Positions 22,744 through 34,099 are shown, counted from the first letter of the stretch. The stretch: 64,000 bases of DNA from Angiostrongylus vasorum (GCA_018806985.1 JADANN010000391.1:248001-312000); one strand, 5' to 3'. A program made the numbers and translations. Notes: generated by a model from the sequence alone, not told the origin.

Positions 22744-24299
22744 CTAAGCAGGGCCCAATACCACTTCCCAGACTGGAAAATGGTGCCCTCCTAAATGCCA
22801 GTGATTGCCATGGTCATGCACCCTCAGCGCACCTGGAATTTTCGTTTTCATTAAATCGAATAGTTGAGGAAATGGAACAAGTTGTGCAACATTAAGAGGT
22901 ACATGGTCGCGAGTAATGCTTTCAAAAGCAATTTGTTCAATGTAGTTGTTTCTTTTTTGAGACGACATTCACGAGAAATTGTGTACCTGAACCAACTCGT
23001 TGCCATTGGTTACTCCAACCTCTTTGCCACTGGTTACCTTGACTCCATTGCCATGGATAACCTTGACTTCTTTGCCACTGGCTGCTTTGATATCCTTGCC
23101 ACGGGTTTACTGGCCGTTGATTGTAACCCAACCAATTCGAAGATTGTAAACCTTAAAAGGTGGTGAAATGCCTACTGAAAGTTTTAGTGACTCCATGGAT
23201 TTGATTCAACAACTGCTAAGCTTTAAAGCCTTCGATTTGTTTGTAGTCGACTGGACAACTATTTCTGTATAAGCCACAGCGCATGGATGCGGCAGAAAAA
23301 CCATTTGGGCTCTAAGAAAAAAAAGTCACTTGGCTAGAAAGTTGAATCACCTCATAATACATCGCTATAATTCGCAAGAACTTGAATACAGAAAGGTGGA
23401 TTGGGTTTACGGTGCTTTCACAAAGATAGGAATTCAGTTTTGTAAGAGATTTGGGTACCATACTGCATGAAACCAACCAAGGAGAGAATTACGTGACGAT
23501 GAAATGTTGGGATACGCGAGCACTTAGTGCTAGTCAAAATTCATCAATAAATTGACCAACGAAAACGGTGAGTCTTCATGAAGATGCATGCAGTGGGTTC
23601 CAAGTTTCTGCTTTGAGCTTAACTTACACGACAGCTAAAAGCCTGCGTTAACCGATACAAATCTTGGAACGTGAAGAGAGCTGTGGGGGAAAAAGTCTCG
23701 AAAAAATTCGCTAAAAGATAGTCAAACGAAAAACAGTTCGAATTGCGGCTTTTCGTCTTCGAGAACAGCTTCGTCGTTCTTCCTAAAAAAATCGTTCTGA
23801 AAAAAATCGTTTTGTTTAAAATATTAGAAAAAAATACTAATCCATTTTTGCGGGTGAACATTTCTGTGAACAGGAAGCGCAGATGGTATAAGATGTGTCG
23901 TAGCGCTTGCACAACACTGGTTCAGCACCGATCCGACCTGGCTAATATTTCCATTCAGCAGTTTATTCAAATGGAAAAAAAGGAAGCAACCGCGTTTGTA
24001 AGACCTTGCTGAGCTGTAGTAGAGATAACCTAGGGTTCTACAGAGAATGATTCGGCCTGAGTTTAATGAAGTGCACAAATAATAAAAAACCCTGTAGTAG
24101 CAGCCGAATACAAACACAAATCTGAAGACTTTTATGAACAAAGATCTCAGGCAATAAATCCAACTACTTCTGGTAAGATTAGCTTATCTCTGGAGATTGC
24201 TGCACTAGAAGAGCTTAAAATTGAAGCTTTTTTTTAAAGCAGTTTAATAGAAAGCTTCTCCTGAAAATTCAGAATTTCGGTACCTTCGTATATTTACCG

Positions 24300-24344
<45 letters not shown>

Positions 24345-25785
24345 GACAAGGGGTGGATACCACAGTGTTAGTAGCGCCGATCGCCACGAGCACGATGTTG
24401 GTTCGACCCCGCCCCAGACTTATTAAGCCTCTCATCACTCCAGGGTGGGTCGAGAATTGGTACGCGTCCTACACGAGAACAAATCCCTTTCTGCAATCCA
24501 ACTGGAAACGCTTCAGCTCGGCTATCTGGACTCTAGAAAGAATCGACTCAACCAGCATTCTACGACAATCAAGATGAAAAGGAAAATCCTCGAGCAGTAA
24601 CCGAAGCCACACGTAAAAACTTGGAAGACTTTCGTGGACGATGTATGCGAGGAAACGAATCGAATGTGAGGCGTGCTGGAATCTGCACAGTAGCCGAGAA
24701 GACTGGTCGTATAACTTAAAAAAAATGGATCTTTATTGGTTTAAAAATAGAATGGAATATATTACTTACTAGCCATTTTTTTGAATTGGAACTAATGTCT
24801 AACTATGGAGACCAAATTGAACGTTCATCGAACGATGTATTCATTTCACTATTAAGAAAATGCAAGACAGAACTGGTTGTCTTCCTCAAAACGTGAAGGA
24901 AAACAAAAGTGCATCTCAAAGGTGCGAAATTCCTAGTTCAATTTGTTTGCCCGTTCTTTGACTGTTAATTGATCAAGATGCAATATTGAGAGTCCATAAT
25001 CAACAGACTAAGATTGTTACATCACCATCTAGCGATAGATCGAACAACCGCAGGACTTGGTGTCTTCGCCGTATTAGCGAGCAGCCAGGCGGAATGCATC
25101 CTTCTCATCAATGAGGGTCTGAGATGGCATATGTTGAAGAACTCAGCTCTGTAACACAACTGTCTCGGATTTCTAAGAAAAACAATGTTTGGTCAGCATT
25201 CAATATTCCAAACAAGAAAATTCTACTGTATTAAAAGGCAACGCTACTCCCACGAAACACCATGGAAAGTTTTTCCGACTGAGCACATACAATGTCGATC
25301 TGTTCAGATGTATTCTTGCAAATTCAGCGAAATCCCTCTCACAAGATAAACGCCCATGAGCTCGTATAATCATGAGACGGGAATAACATCAGAATGAATT
25401 GAATGAAACGCAGAAATAAAATCGGCCTAAAGAAGCTTCCAAAAAAAGCCGATGTGTTTGGTTATCTGCAAAACAGGCATACACACAACTGCAATCAACT
25501 TTTGGATGGTCGCACACCAGCCTACATTCATGGATGGCGGTTCCGAGACAACGAAGTGAATGAACGAAATGTTGGTACCAATACGGCATGTGAAGGCTGG
25601 TTATTTCATAGTCTTAGTGCACTTCAGTTTTAAAAACTTATAAAAGCAACTGCTCAAAATCTTCCATGAAACATGCTTTTTTTATTTCGAAATTTTCGAC
25701 AGTTACCTTGTCCGCCGACAAACTGATGTTGGCTTTCGTTGATCGTCACGATGATCACCATCGTTAGGAAGAGTGTTCCTAACAT
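22744..25785 (-). CDS. peptide gene D: secreted Trp/Gln-rich repeat peptide (NPWQ family), intact
   Basis: Three exons join in frame on the minus strand: 25785-25707, 23151-22987 and 22832-22744 (introns 2,555 and 154 nt, both phase 1). Exon 1 encodes a signal peptide, MLGTLFLTMVIIVTINESQ, then HQFVGGQG. Exon 2 (55 codons) opens GLQSSNWLGYNQRPVNPWQ and continues with 8-residue units ending in WQ (RSQGYPWQ, WSQGNQWQ, RGWSNQWQ). About one residue in seven is Trp. Exon 3 encodes a His/Trp-containing end (HDHGNHWHLGGHH...VVLGPA) and a TAG stop. Total 110 codons. Donors are CAAG/GTAACT and TCAG/GTACAC; acceptors are TTTTAAG (unusual A at -3) and ATTCCAG. The product is presumably secreted. No cysteines are seen, so it is not a disulphide-type peptide. 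Function unknown. Joining exon 1 to exon 2 over 2.5 kb is inference from four parallel cases. Confidence 0.72.
22987..23151 (-). repeat. exon 2 tandem repeat of gene D
   Basis: There are about five to six units of 24 nt, each encoding eight residues ending in Trp-Gln (PVNPWQ, SSQWQ, GYPWQ, GNQWQ, SNQWQ). The unit is imperfect, with Asn-Pro, Ser-Gln, Tyr-Pro or Asn-Gln before the Trp. Exon length 165 nt is a multiple of three, so unit gain or loss keeps the frame. Confidence 0.8.
24304..24345. repeat. (AT)n microsatellite
   Basis: About 17 AT units, broken only by a G near the right end. It lies directly before a SINE-2 copy. Confidence 0.9.
24346..24720 (+). repeat. SINE-2 copy, nearly complete
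   Basis: GGATACCACAGTGTTAGTAG is the A-box-like head and ATGTTGGTTCGACCCCGCCC the B box. Body blocks follow: AAGCCTCTCATCACTCCAGG, TGCAATCCAACTGGAAACGC, then GATGTATGCGAGGAAACGAA and GCTGGAATCTGCACAGTAGC. The end is GACTGGTCGTATAACTT plus an A-run. This is one of the reference copies for the family. Confidence 0.85.
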
Positions 25786-25802
25786 TTGCTCGGATAGGAC
25801 GT

Positions 25803-25808
25803 CTAAAG
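25803..25808 (-). promoter_or_regulatory. conserved TTTAG acceptor 17 nt before the gene D start
   Basis: The minus strand reads CTTTAG, then exactly 17 bases, then ATG. The same arrangement stands before C (17), B (17), A (18) and the dead exon E. Such a site fits a spliced-leader trans-splice acceptor or the end of a 5'UTR intron. Which of the two cannot be told from sequence alone. Confidence 0.5.
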
Positions 25809-26139
25809 CAATGATCAGATGAGAATATTATTTTCGGATGATTAGAATGAGGCAAAGAGCGATGTGAGGAAAAAAATACTGCATGGTGCTGTCATAACAA
25901 CCTCGTGTTTTCTCCTTAAGAAAAGCAGTGAATTAAAGAAATTGCTTCTGCAACGAGATAAATGAGGCATTTTTCTTTCAAACGAATTTAACAATGAAAA
26001 CAAAAAAAATAATTGATGAAAAAAATCACTGATTTTAGACTAAAGGGTCTCTTCTCATATAAGAGTAATGAATCTATGTGTAGGGTGTAGCATGTAACAC
26101 GTTCTATGCCGAATAATCTTTGAAATATGTGCCGTGCAT

Positions 26140-26360
26140 TCAACTCCAGTCGTGCATCCTAGAGGTGACTGAACACATAATTGGTGCGAACAATAGCCTA
26201 CAGGAGCACACCCAAGCCAATGTTGTCTTATGTTCCCAGACAAGTCTATTAGTCAATTTGATGATCTCGGAAAGATGGAAGCCGTGCTTAGCCCAGGACA
26301 CGGGGTGAAAAAGGTGAGGACATGCCCATTACGCGGTGACCTCCTGACCAATGCGTTAGA
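26140..26360 (-). repeat. SINE-1 related copy, minus strand
   Basis: The plus strand reads TTCCCAGACAAGTCTATTAG, TTTGATGATCTCGGAAAGAT and, at the head end, GCGGTGACCTCCTGACCAAT. These are reversed SINE-1 blocks. The B box is lost. Confidence 0.5.
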
Positions 26361-27119
26361 AGCGTTATTAATCTATGTTTGATAATTATAAATTTCTTTG
26401 AAAGTCAAATAATCGGAAACATTCTGAATTTTGAATAAAAGGTAAGTTTCGTATTCACAGAGGTGTACTAAATCCTCCGCAATTAAATGCGCTCATTAGA
26501 AACCGAACTCTTTAGAAAACGAACTTAATTTGGGGTAATAGTCAAGTAGTAAGTACGTCGCTAGGAACAGTGTTGATCACATGTGGTCCCTTAAATATAA
26601 TGTTGCTGACTTTGCACTTAATTTAAAAATCACTGGTAAGCACGTGATGATCTTCTGAAGAAACAATTTTCATCTATAAACTAGATAGTTAGTACTTCAA
26701 GGATACGGTGGCAGGTTGTACTCTGTAGAACACGGTAACTGGTTCAGTATGATGATTGAAACAGCGGTTATCCTTTGCTAGTATGGTCCACTCCATGCAT
26801 CGTTTTGTTATTCTTTTACGCTGCACACGACTCTGATGCCTTGTTATATAGCTGGACATCTTCTTTTCCTATGTTGTTTCTAATATCTGCGTTTCCTTTT
26901 CGTAATAGTTTATAACTTTCGGCTGCACTCCTGCAGAAGTATTCTGCTGAATGGTTGAACATAGGGCAAAAATGCGACGAAATTCCATTACAACGGTTTC
27001 TGTTGTTCCGATTTCCCAGTTGCTATCTTGCACTCTCGGTCGGTGTTGATGTCACATGAGAACACGATACTTTTATTTTTATTTTTACATTACCCGTCAT
27101 ATCTACTGTGTGGGTCGGG
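26361..27119. other. stretch without recognised genes
   Basis: No exon, SINE head or transposon block seen. Confidence 0.35.
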
Positions 27120-27320
27120 CCAATTTGTTTTCTTCGCATTCATTGTTCACAAAGGACTTCGAACACTTCCCATTTTCTTTCGGCATCTACTTGAAGATTT
27201 CCTCTTCTTTAGGAAAGTGAAAGAATGCTGGTCGAGTCGGTTCTGCTTGTAATCTCGGGATAGCCGAGCTGAGGCGTTCCGGGTTCCAATGTGAACTGGA
27301 GGAGAGCCTTGGAACGCTTT
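27120..27320 (-). repeat. SINE-2 copy, minus strand, diverged
   Basis: TTCTTCGCATTCATTGTTCA, then GGCATCTACTTGAAGATTTC, then GAATGCTGGTCGAGTCGGTT, TCTCGGGATAGCCGAGCTGA and GGCGTTCC are reversed SINE-2 body blocks in the right order (compare 45392-45755). Confidence 0.6.
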
Positions 27321-28249
27321 GGAGAGCGGGTCAAACAGGCGCTTTTGACTCCTAATAGACAGCATGACTAGCCACTGCGATTAACGTTTAAATTGACCTA
27401 AAGTATGTGAGTTGCATATTGGCTGTTGTTGATAATGGATCAAGCCAAAAATCCCGGATTCTGATTGTAAATTACTGGATGGTGAGGAGTTTAGGTGAAT
27501 CCTCATGTTCACAGTTTACGATTTCATTTTCTATCAGTGCTGCAAACCTCCTCAAATAGCTCCTGATAGTGATAAAAAATAAATAAGCGAACAATTTTTT
27601 GCGTGCTGAACATTTATGCAGGCAGAACTATAATCTTTTGAAGGTTGGAATTCCACGATGTTGACATCAATGAAGACATCTGATATTTTTAGACTCTGCT
27701 CTTAATCACAATGTGATGACACCGTTGTCCTTTTTGTAGTTGTTGACGCAACCTCTGTACCTGGCTGTTATCATTGGTGTTGTCATGATGTTCAACATTA
27801 TTCATTGGTGTCTCTTACGATTTAAAATGCTTTCGCGACAAATTCACCTGGTCAGGGAGCGCTTTCAAATTTGCACATTGCATACTTCATGGGTCGAAGT
27901 CGTCACTTAGTTAATGCCTCAGTGTGCTAACCACAGCATCTTTAGCATATACGTTCTTACCGTAACCAATCTTCACAAATACATCATCGCAGAAAGTCAA
28001 CATCATGCTCAGTATTATGTCTGCCATTACAAAAAATACTGTTTTTTTTTCTGGAGTAAGTAAACGAGTTTCTTAAGCAAAATTCCTGTATCCCTTTTTT
28101 AACCTCATTCCAAGTTCAAGGTCAAACCAGTTTCACCAAGTGCAAGCTCGAATCGATGGTTGAATTGTATGCCGCTCTTAACTGAACTCCGAATATGCTA
28201 CATCCATTTTCTGCCATGAAGTGTTTTAGCAATTCACTGTCAGCCAAGA

Positions 28250-28510
28250 AAAAGTGGTAGTTTTCTAGTAGAAAAGTATTTAGTAGTCATCTATTCGAGA
28301 AAAATCGCTATCTCATTCGACCGATGCTCCACTGAAGAATATCGGTCCCCACACGACGGAGAAGATAGCACATCGAGAAGACGAACACCTTTGGACGTCA
28401 GCTGGGATTATCGGCTGTGGAAAAGACCAGGACGTCCAAAAGTTAGCCGAATAAACTTTGTTTCATCAAAGTCGTGTTAGCCCATCAATCAAAGAACCCG
28501 TATTGATTAA
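28250..28510 (+). mobile_element. Penelope-like terminal repeat remnant with decayed hammerhead-like motif
   Basis: At 28414-28449 the order GGCT, TGTGGAAA, GACC/GACGTCC, then AGTTAGCC keeps the frame of the variant-2 motif but has lost the core and GAAAC. It is followed by GAATAAACTTTG and GTCGTGTTAGCCCATCAA, the family tail. Surrounding blocks such as AGAAGACGAACACC also recur near 41870. Confidence 0.4.
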
Positions 28511-28871
28511 TCCTTATAGTGTTTGTTCAAGTGTGCTGCGCATCTTACCAACAAGGATATTGCTGCCTGGGCTAGTTGTCTTAATCGGTGTGGATCTCCA
28601 CGGTTAACGAGTAAAACAGATGAGCCAGTCACTACCTTGGAGCATCCGTCAGGGATTGGTCAACTCCGAGAGCTTTATCCTTTTATCCTTTCTATCCGGA
28701 ATATTTGTCCATTCATTGAAGAACTAAGAATGAACATTTGAAATAATGTTAAATTGACAAATGGTTCTTGAATCTATCAGAACTCTGACTTTCTTATGTC
28801 CCACTTTTTGTAGTGGTATGAGGTTGAAAAAGTAAATTTTTGATAAATGTGAACCTAAAGCGTCAGAATAT

Positions 28872-29215
28872 GGGTCTAGTAGCGCAGTGGTAGTGCTTTT
28901 ATCACGAGTACAGTAGCAGTTCGACACCGCCACGGCTCACCGGGCATCTGCTATGCCAGACTTGTCTGGACTCAACTCACTTTCTCACATCCATGCAGAA
29001 ACGCTATTGCACAGCTTTCCTAAGACTCAACGGAGAATCAGCTCGCGCAGCACTCAACAACGTTCATAAAGAAGACAATAATGCTCAAGGAGCAGCCGAA
29101 CAGACAGCGGATGGTTCGAAAACCTTTGTGAACGATAGATGTGAGAAAACGAATTAATTGCGAGAAATGCTGGGATCCGCACAGTAGATGTGAAAGTAGG
29201 TCATGCAAGAAAGTG
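28872..29215 (+). repeat. SINE-2 copy
   Basis: GGTCTAGTAGCGCAGTGGTA is the A-box-like head, and GTAGCAGTTCGACACCGCC the B box. TGCTATGCCAGACTTGTCTG, AGAAACGCTATTGCACAGC and GATGTGAGGAAACGAATTAA follow, and the end block is GCTGGGATCCGCACAGTAGA. It has family order and length. Confidence 0.75.
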
Positions 29216-29404
29216 TAAGAATGGGATTGGAAAGAATCTTATTCCAATTTAGGCACATATAGGTCAGTGGTTAAAGGTGCTATCATCCGGTTTCGACAAA
29301 TTGGTTCCAAGCTTGTCTAGGGAGATAAACACACCAGTTTGCTCATTTTTCAAAAAAGTGAGTCTTTAAATACTTAGCAGAATAGTCCTCGTAAGATACA
29401 ACCG

Positions 29405-29680
29405 AGGGGTGCATGTAGCGCAATGGTCGGAGGTGCACTCTAATGATCGATCCCCGCGTCCCAGACCCACCAATCCCTCCACCCCCGACGGGGTTGGCAA
29501 ATTGTAACCAGGCATGTCTGCGAGGATAGCAGCACTGGCATGATACATCGCCAGACTACGTGAGTCATTGTGAAGGGCAGATATGCATTTAATTACCTCG
29601 AACGATGATCAGTGATGTTGAATGCATGGCGTATCCTTCAGGGATTGAAATACGCCGAGAGCTTCATTCTTTATCCTTTA
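29405..29680 (+). repeat. SINE-1 copy, complete
   Basis: The head is GGTGCATGTAGCGCAATGGT, then a B-box-like ATGATCGATCCCCGCG. Next come AATTGTAACCAGGCATGTCT and ATGATACATCGCCAGACTAC. The 3' part is GCATTTAATTACCTCGAACG, then ACGCCGAGAGCTTCATTC and the TTTATCCTTT tail. This copy defines the 3' end of the family well. Confidence 0.82.
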
Positions 29681-29728
29681 ATGAGATATAAGTGACACAA
29701 CACTTCATCTTACGCACTTTGTGAAAAA

Positions 29729-29900
29729 AATCACACACACACACACCCACACACACACACACACATACACACACACACACACACATACAAGCACTTACAC
29801 ATGCACATACAAACACACAACATTCACACACAAGTACCTACACATACACACACACATACACAAACACATGCACATACGCACACACATGCACACAGGCATG
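29729..29900. repeat. (CA)n microsatellite
   Basis: A long, imperfect CA/CACATA tract. The His/Thr open frames over it are meaningless. Confidence 0.95.
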
Positions 29901-30178
29901 CACATAAAGGAATCGTCCACTTCTGTTGCATATCTAACGGAACGCAATGTGATAGATTGCAATGCGATTCATTGGAATTGAAAATGGAGGATGAAAGAGC
30001 AAATTATACATACACGCAATAAAAAAATGGGTTTGCAATTCCGACAAGATATCAGCCTTCTTTAAAATAGTAAGAATAAATCATAAGGGAAAGAGATCAC
30101 CATATTTACACTTTCATTCGTGAGAGGATTTATGACATATTCAACTTCTCTTAATGAACGTTGTTATTTTATGACAAA

Positions 30179-33139
30179 TTAATCATAAATCGTCAAGATG
30201 TAGGGCCCTATACCTCCTGGAAGATTAGGCCACGAAACATAGCCGTTGCTCACCCAACCTGAGATCTGCAAACCTGAAATTTTCCTCTTCAAAACTAGAA
30301 GAGTTCACGCAATGGAACCTGTTAGATATCAAGACTTGGCGGTTATAACATGAAGTTTTTTAAAATTAATATATTAATCACTGAAGGAATCTACGAAATT
30401 ATAAAAACTTACAAGGCTTCTGCTGGTCTCTGGATTATCTTGTTCAGTAATCACTGCCGTTATATGACTTATGTTTAATCATAAACACGAAGGATTTGAC
30501 AGAGATTCACAACAAACATTGCTTTTTTTTGTCCTGGATTCGCAAATTTATCTAAAATCTACACAGAATCTTACGTGCCTGATGAACTTCCTCTCCACGA
30601 GCCACCTGTTCTTCTTGGCCACACGTAAGCCTGATTTCCTTGCCAAGGATTAAGTCGATAATATTGCCATGAATTAAGTCGATATCCCCGCCACGGGTTG
30701 AGTTGATTTCTTTGCCATGGGTTACCTCGCCCTTGGTTATTGATCACTTGAGGCTCTGAAATCTACTAAAAATTTATTTTGACTTATTATTTACTGCCTA
30801 CTCTTTTTTAGCGGCAAGGTATGTATTGCGAAATATAACTTTTGATCGTGCTGAGATATTTGCAAAACTCCGGACCGCAGGTGCCTACGGTGGGGGAACG
30901 AACGCGCTATTGTCCTTTCCGGGAGTAGCGCGCTCACCACCACACCATGCGGGTGCTTGGTTTCGCCTGTCTCTCAGCTAGTTCTATCTCAGCATCATTA
31001 AAAACTAAAGATTTATGTTAAAATTCAAGAAAACTCCGCGACACTGGCCTTACTGCCAAATTCCAACGTTTCGTTCAATTTGCAACCGACTTGGTTACTC
31101 TTCTAGCATAAATCACAGAACACAGATGTGATTATGAGGTCGTTTGCAATCCTACAGTAGAGTAACACGGCTAGATAATTAGGGTACCTCTTCGAACATC
31201 ACTGATACACAAGTGAGAGGACGAAAATTGGAAGCGGGTGGGACACTGCCACAAAACTCGAGGAAAACGGGTAGTAAAGAAAATAAGGAACATCATAGCA
31301 CCACTCTTCTTTTCAACGTAAACGAAGGAGAAAAAATATCTGCAGGTAAGACATCCACTAATCGGGTTTGCTACCATCAGAGATTTTTTTGAAGGTTAAG
31401 AATGGAAACTACATTTCAAACACCATAGTAGAAACGCAATCCTATAAATTTAAAATCTTCTTGTGAATTGCTATTGGTAGTCCATAGATTAACACCTGAA
31501 GTAGCCCATCTCACGGATCTCCCTCATACGAGGGATTTCGAGCCAGTTAGTCGCGAGGCTACGTGGCGCGTCGCCAGGTGGCGGATAGGGGGGTTCGGAC
31601 CAAAAGCGACCTTTGCATCCTTGAGACGCAGGTGGATCTAGGGGACGGACTCCCAGTTTCTGCTGGGCCGATTTGGCACATACTTTCTGTATTTGCTAGG
31701 CGTATTCATGCATACGTAATGCGTATGAATGACAACCAATAGACAAGAGCCGTTAGTGACTAGATTCCTCGGCATGTTAAAGGCAATACAGGAAGACCAC
31801 CGACCCGATGGTCTGAGTTCTTCACGAAGAGCCTAGAAAAAAGACGTGATGCTCGACGAGTCCTTAGAGCGAGCAGAACCTACTGAGCTACTCTTGCACA
31901 CGACAGGGGAAAATGGAAGATTTACTGGCGCCCGCTCGAGTCATTCGACGATCATCTGGACTACAGGTGATACAGGTGAAGTGGCCCATCTTCACCAGTC
32001 GTGGATGCCTCAGCAAACGGGAATATAACTATGCAATGTTCACCTCAAAAAACCCAAGGCGTCTCTACGAGGGTTTTCCAGGCCATATAACATGGTGGCA
32101 ACAAAATCAGTGGTTCGGCGGCAGATTCACAACTTTCCAACATGATTTCTTTATGAGCGTGAATAGCAATTGAAATCGCTGTTTATGAAATGAAGTGATA
32201 TGAAACAAATCCATATTTCTTGCAGTGGTTGTTATGTAAACAGGATGAGAGATCACTTTGTATTACTGAAAGCGCATTCGAGAGGATGATGCCAGGAATC
32301 CAAATGTACAAAGCGCAGCAGAAAGAGCACCGACCTAGTGGTTACAGTTTTTCGAGAAGATTCTAGATTAAGCAAGGATGTGATGCTCAGCGAGTCCGTG
32401 GAGCGAGCAGAACCCACTGCTCTACTGCTGCACCCGACGGCGAAAAATGGAAAATTTACTGCAGCCTTCATGAGTCACTCGACAACAAACGTGGCTATGT
32501 AGATTAAACCTTGTATATTATCGTTTTTTATACATATAGGGCAAAACTTCTATGATATTCGTGATCAATTCTGTTAAACACTTTTGCACATCCTTCGCTT
32601 TGCCATTTGTTCTATATAGATATCTTCCCTAGTGATTTCATAAACGTTTCACTGATGGGAGGAATTTTCGAGGCAACCTGGTTTTCTTCATAAAGATGGG
32701 AAGGAAAACAAAAGGCATTTCAGATCTGAATATTTCATAAAAGGTGAAAAAAAAGGATGAAGCCATCAACGTTAATCAATCCTTCATGGATGCATCATGC
32801 ATTCAACTTTATCAAGCATCATTAGTGGTAAATGAATGCACATTCGACCTAAACAGTGGCATGCAGGTGCTTAGCGATTTATCAGCTGAGTACCGTTATC
32901 CACACTGACAATTCTGGCAGCAATTTGTCGAGCAGGAGGTGGGATTGGTGAGCTCAAGATGTGAGCTCGAACTAAAGACCACGTGTATATTGTGGAGCAC
33001 CTCCAATCACCGACCTAGAATAACAATTTTTTATCTTATACTGAAAATTCTGTTAGTTACCCGTCTCTCCGATTGACTGTGATTGTCCATGGTTGATCAT
33101 CATAGCGATCATTGTTGTCAACAAGAGTGTTGTTAGCAT
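30179..33139 (-). CDS. peptide gene C: secreted Trp/Gln/Asn-rich repeat peptide (NPWQ family), intact
   Basis: Three exons on the minus strand join in frame: 33139-33061, 30755-30579 and 30273-30179 (introns 2,305 and 305 nt, phase 1). Exon 1 encodes the signal peptide MLTTLLLTTMIAMMINHGQ, then SQSIGET. Exon 2 (59 codons) has the units RGNPWQ, RNQLNPWR, GYRLNSWQ, YYRLNPWQ and GNQAYVWP, followed by a Ser/Gly/Trp end. Exon 3 encodes GLQISGWVSNGYVSWPNLPG, then GIGPYILTIYD and TAA. Total 116 codons. The PGGIGPYI segment matches PGNGIGPQI in exon 3 of gene A, in the same frame, which supports the exon call. The second donor is TCAG/GCACGT, where paralogues have GTACGT: a GC-AG intron. Intron 1 carries two RTE fragments, a fold-back element and a SINE. 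The product is presumably secreted; function unknown. Confidence 0.72.
30579..30755 (-). repeat. exon 2 tandem repeat of gene C
   Basis: Four to five 24-nt units are visible (NPWQRNQL, NPWRGYRL, NSWQYYRL, NPWQGNQA). Here the unit is Tyr/Arg/Leu-richer than in genes A and B. Exon length is 177 nt, a multiple of three. Confidence 0.78.
30780..31000. mobile_element. fold-back element, copy 4
   Basis: TTATTTACTGCCTACTCTTT, GAAATATAACTTTTGATCGT, GAGATATTTGCAAAACTCCG, ACGAACGCGCTATTGTCCTT and CACCACACCATGCGGGTG are in family order. It starts 25 bases upstream of gene C exon 2, that is, inside intron 1. Confidence 0.7.
31700..31990 (+). mobile_element. RTE 3' end fragment
   Basis: The plus strand reads VMRMNDNQ, then GRPPTRWSEFFTKSLEKRRD, and RASRTYWATLAHDRGKWKIY before WRPLES. 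This is the C-terminal end of RTE ORF2. It finishes with GTGATACAGGTGAA, the same short tail as the copy at 1830. It is a typical 5'-truncated insert and lies inside intron 1 of gene C. Confidence 0.82.
32270..32510 (+). mobile_element. second RTE 3' end fragment
   Basis: AFERMMPGIQMYKAQQK (a decayed IERAxxRMMLGVSR region) is followed by CDAQRVRGASRTHCSTAAPD and GEKWKIYCSLHES. It is an independent, more diverged end of the same family, only 280 bp from the previous one and in the same orientation. Confidence 0.7.
32745..33010 (-). repeat. SINE-1 copy, minus strand, diverged
   Basis: The plus strand reads the reversed tail (GATGAAGCCATCAACGTTAA, TCAATCCTTCATGGATGCAT), then ATTCAACTTTATCAAGCATC. 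It ends with the reversed head TGTGGAGCACCTCCAATCAC at 32992. The insert lies only about 50 bp downstream of the first exon of gene C. Confidence 0.6.
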
Positions 33140-33156
33140 TTGGTGAGAAAGATTGG

Positions 33157-33162
33157 CTAAAC
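33157..33162 (-). promoter_or_regulatory. conserved TTTAG acceptor 17 nt before the gene C start
   Basis: The minus strand reads GTTTAG, then 17 bases (CCAATCTTTCTCACCAA), then ATG. This matches the position in genes A, B and D. Confidence 0.5.
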
Positions 33163-34099
33163 AACGCACTGGACTTAAAAAAATATTGAATCTCTTTTGT
33201 CAGATAGGACGCGAACGAACACTGAAAGTGATAAAAAAGACAAGTCAGAGAAAATCAATTGTCAAATTCATTACAATTCTAGAAGAATCCTGGATGTTCG
33301 CTGAGTAACATGAAGAGAGTTATATGAATTTGTGAATGGCTCGTTTTCAGTAATGGTGAAGAAAAGGGCTGCTATCAAAACGTCTTTCATTTGACTGGTA
33401 AATGAATCAGTTTGTTGTAGAATCCTCGTCTTCATTCGACTTGGCACACAGGACACTTTTTGTTGTTGCCCTTGGAGTGGACCTCAAACTTTGGTAGTTT
33501 AATCTTTTGCATATAAATAAGTGCAGGGTAACGTCAATCACATCTATGGTGTACGGGTACAACCAGCTGCCATTTCAATTAACCGAGTTTATGCTAGTAA
33601 AGAAAAAAGGTGGGATAGAGAGATTAGTCAAGAGAAGAGGGCGATTTCACAAAGTAGTTGCCACTACTACATATCATCTGAAAACAGATGTACCAACGCA
33701 GTGGGAGTAACTCCTTTTTAGTGGGCATTTTTACAATTGTACTGGTGTTTACATACAAAGACATTAAAAAATCATTTTCCAGCAAGCTGCGATTTTTAAT
33801 ATATTAAAGGGAAATATTATGCGAACAGCACAAGAGCAACCTGAGGGGCATAATTTAGTCCTACAAAGGCTTTTTGAGATCCAGTGGAACGAAAATCTTC
33901 TCCAATTAACAAATTACTCGCAGCGATTCTATAAATAGTATTAACTGCTGCAGGACCCAATGCCTACCTAAAGTAGGTCATATTGGGGGGCTGGAAACGA
34001 TCGGACATCGGTCCTGTATAAAAGAGCACCGCTGAGTGAGATTCTTCACTCCGGTTCCAATAGAGGCTTCAATGTAACGAGGGTGTTTTAATATTGTCG

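Larger units (their letters stand above)
24346..26222 (+). repeat. segmental duplication, copy 1 (partner 38283-40140)
   Basis: The two segments run parallel in the same orientation for about 1.9 kb. Shared blocks include AAAATAGAATGGAATATATT, CCATCTAGCGATAGATCGAA, ACTTGGTGTCTTCGCCGTA, AACGCCCATGAGCTCGTATA and TAATTGATCAAGA. Much of 24900-26100 is nearly identical to its partner. The block contains the first exon of gene D and its upstream region. The partner contains the dead exon E. Confidence 0.85.

Noticed and set aside
22864..23166. 100-codon plus-strand frame (LFATGYLDSIAM pattern)
   Set aside because: It is antisense to the gene D repeat exon; the minus strand has matching splice sites and phase, the plus strand has none.
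29721..30022. His/Thr-rich open frames
   Set aside because: They are translations of the (CA)n microsatellite.
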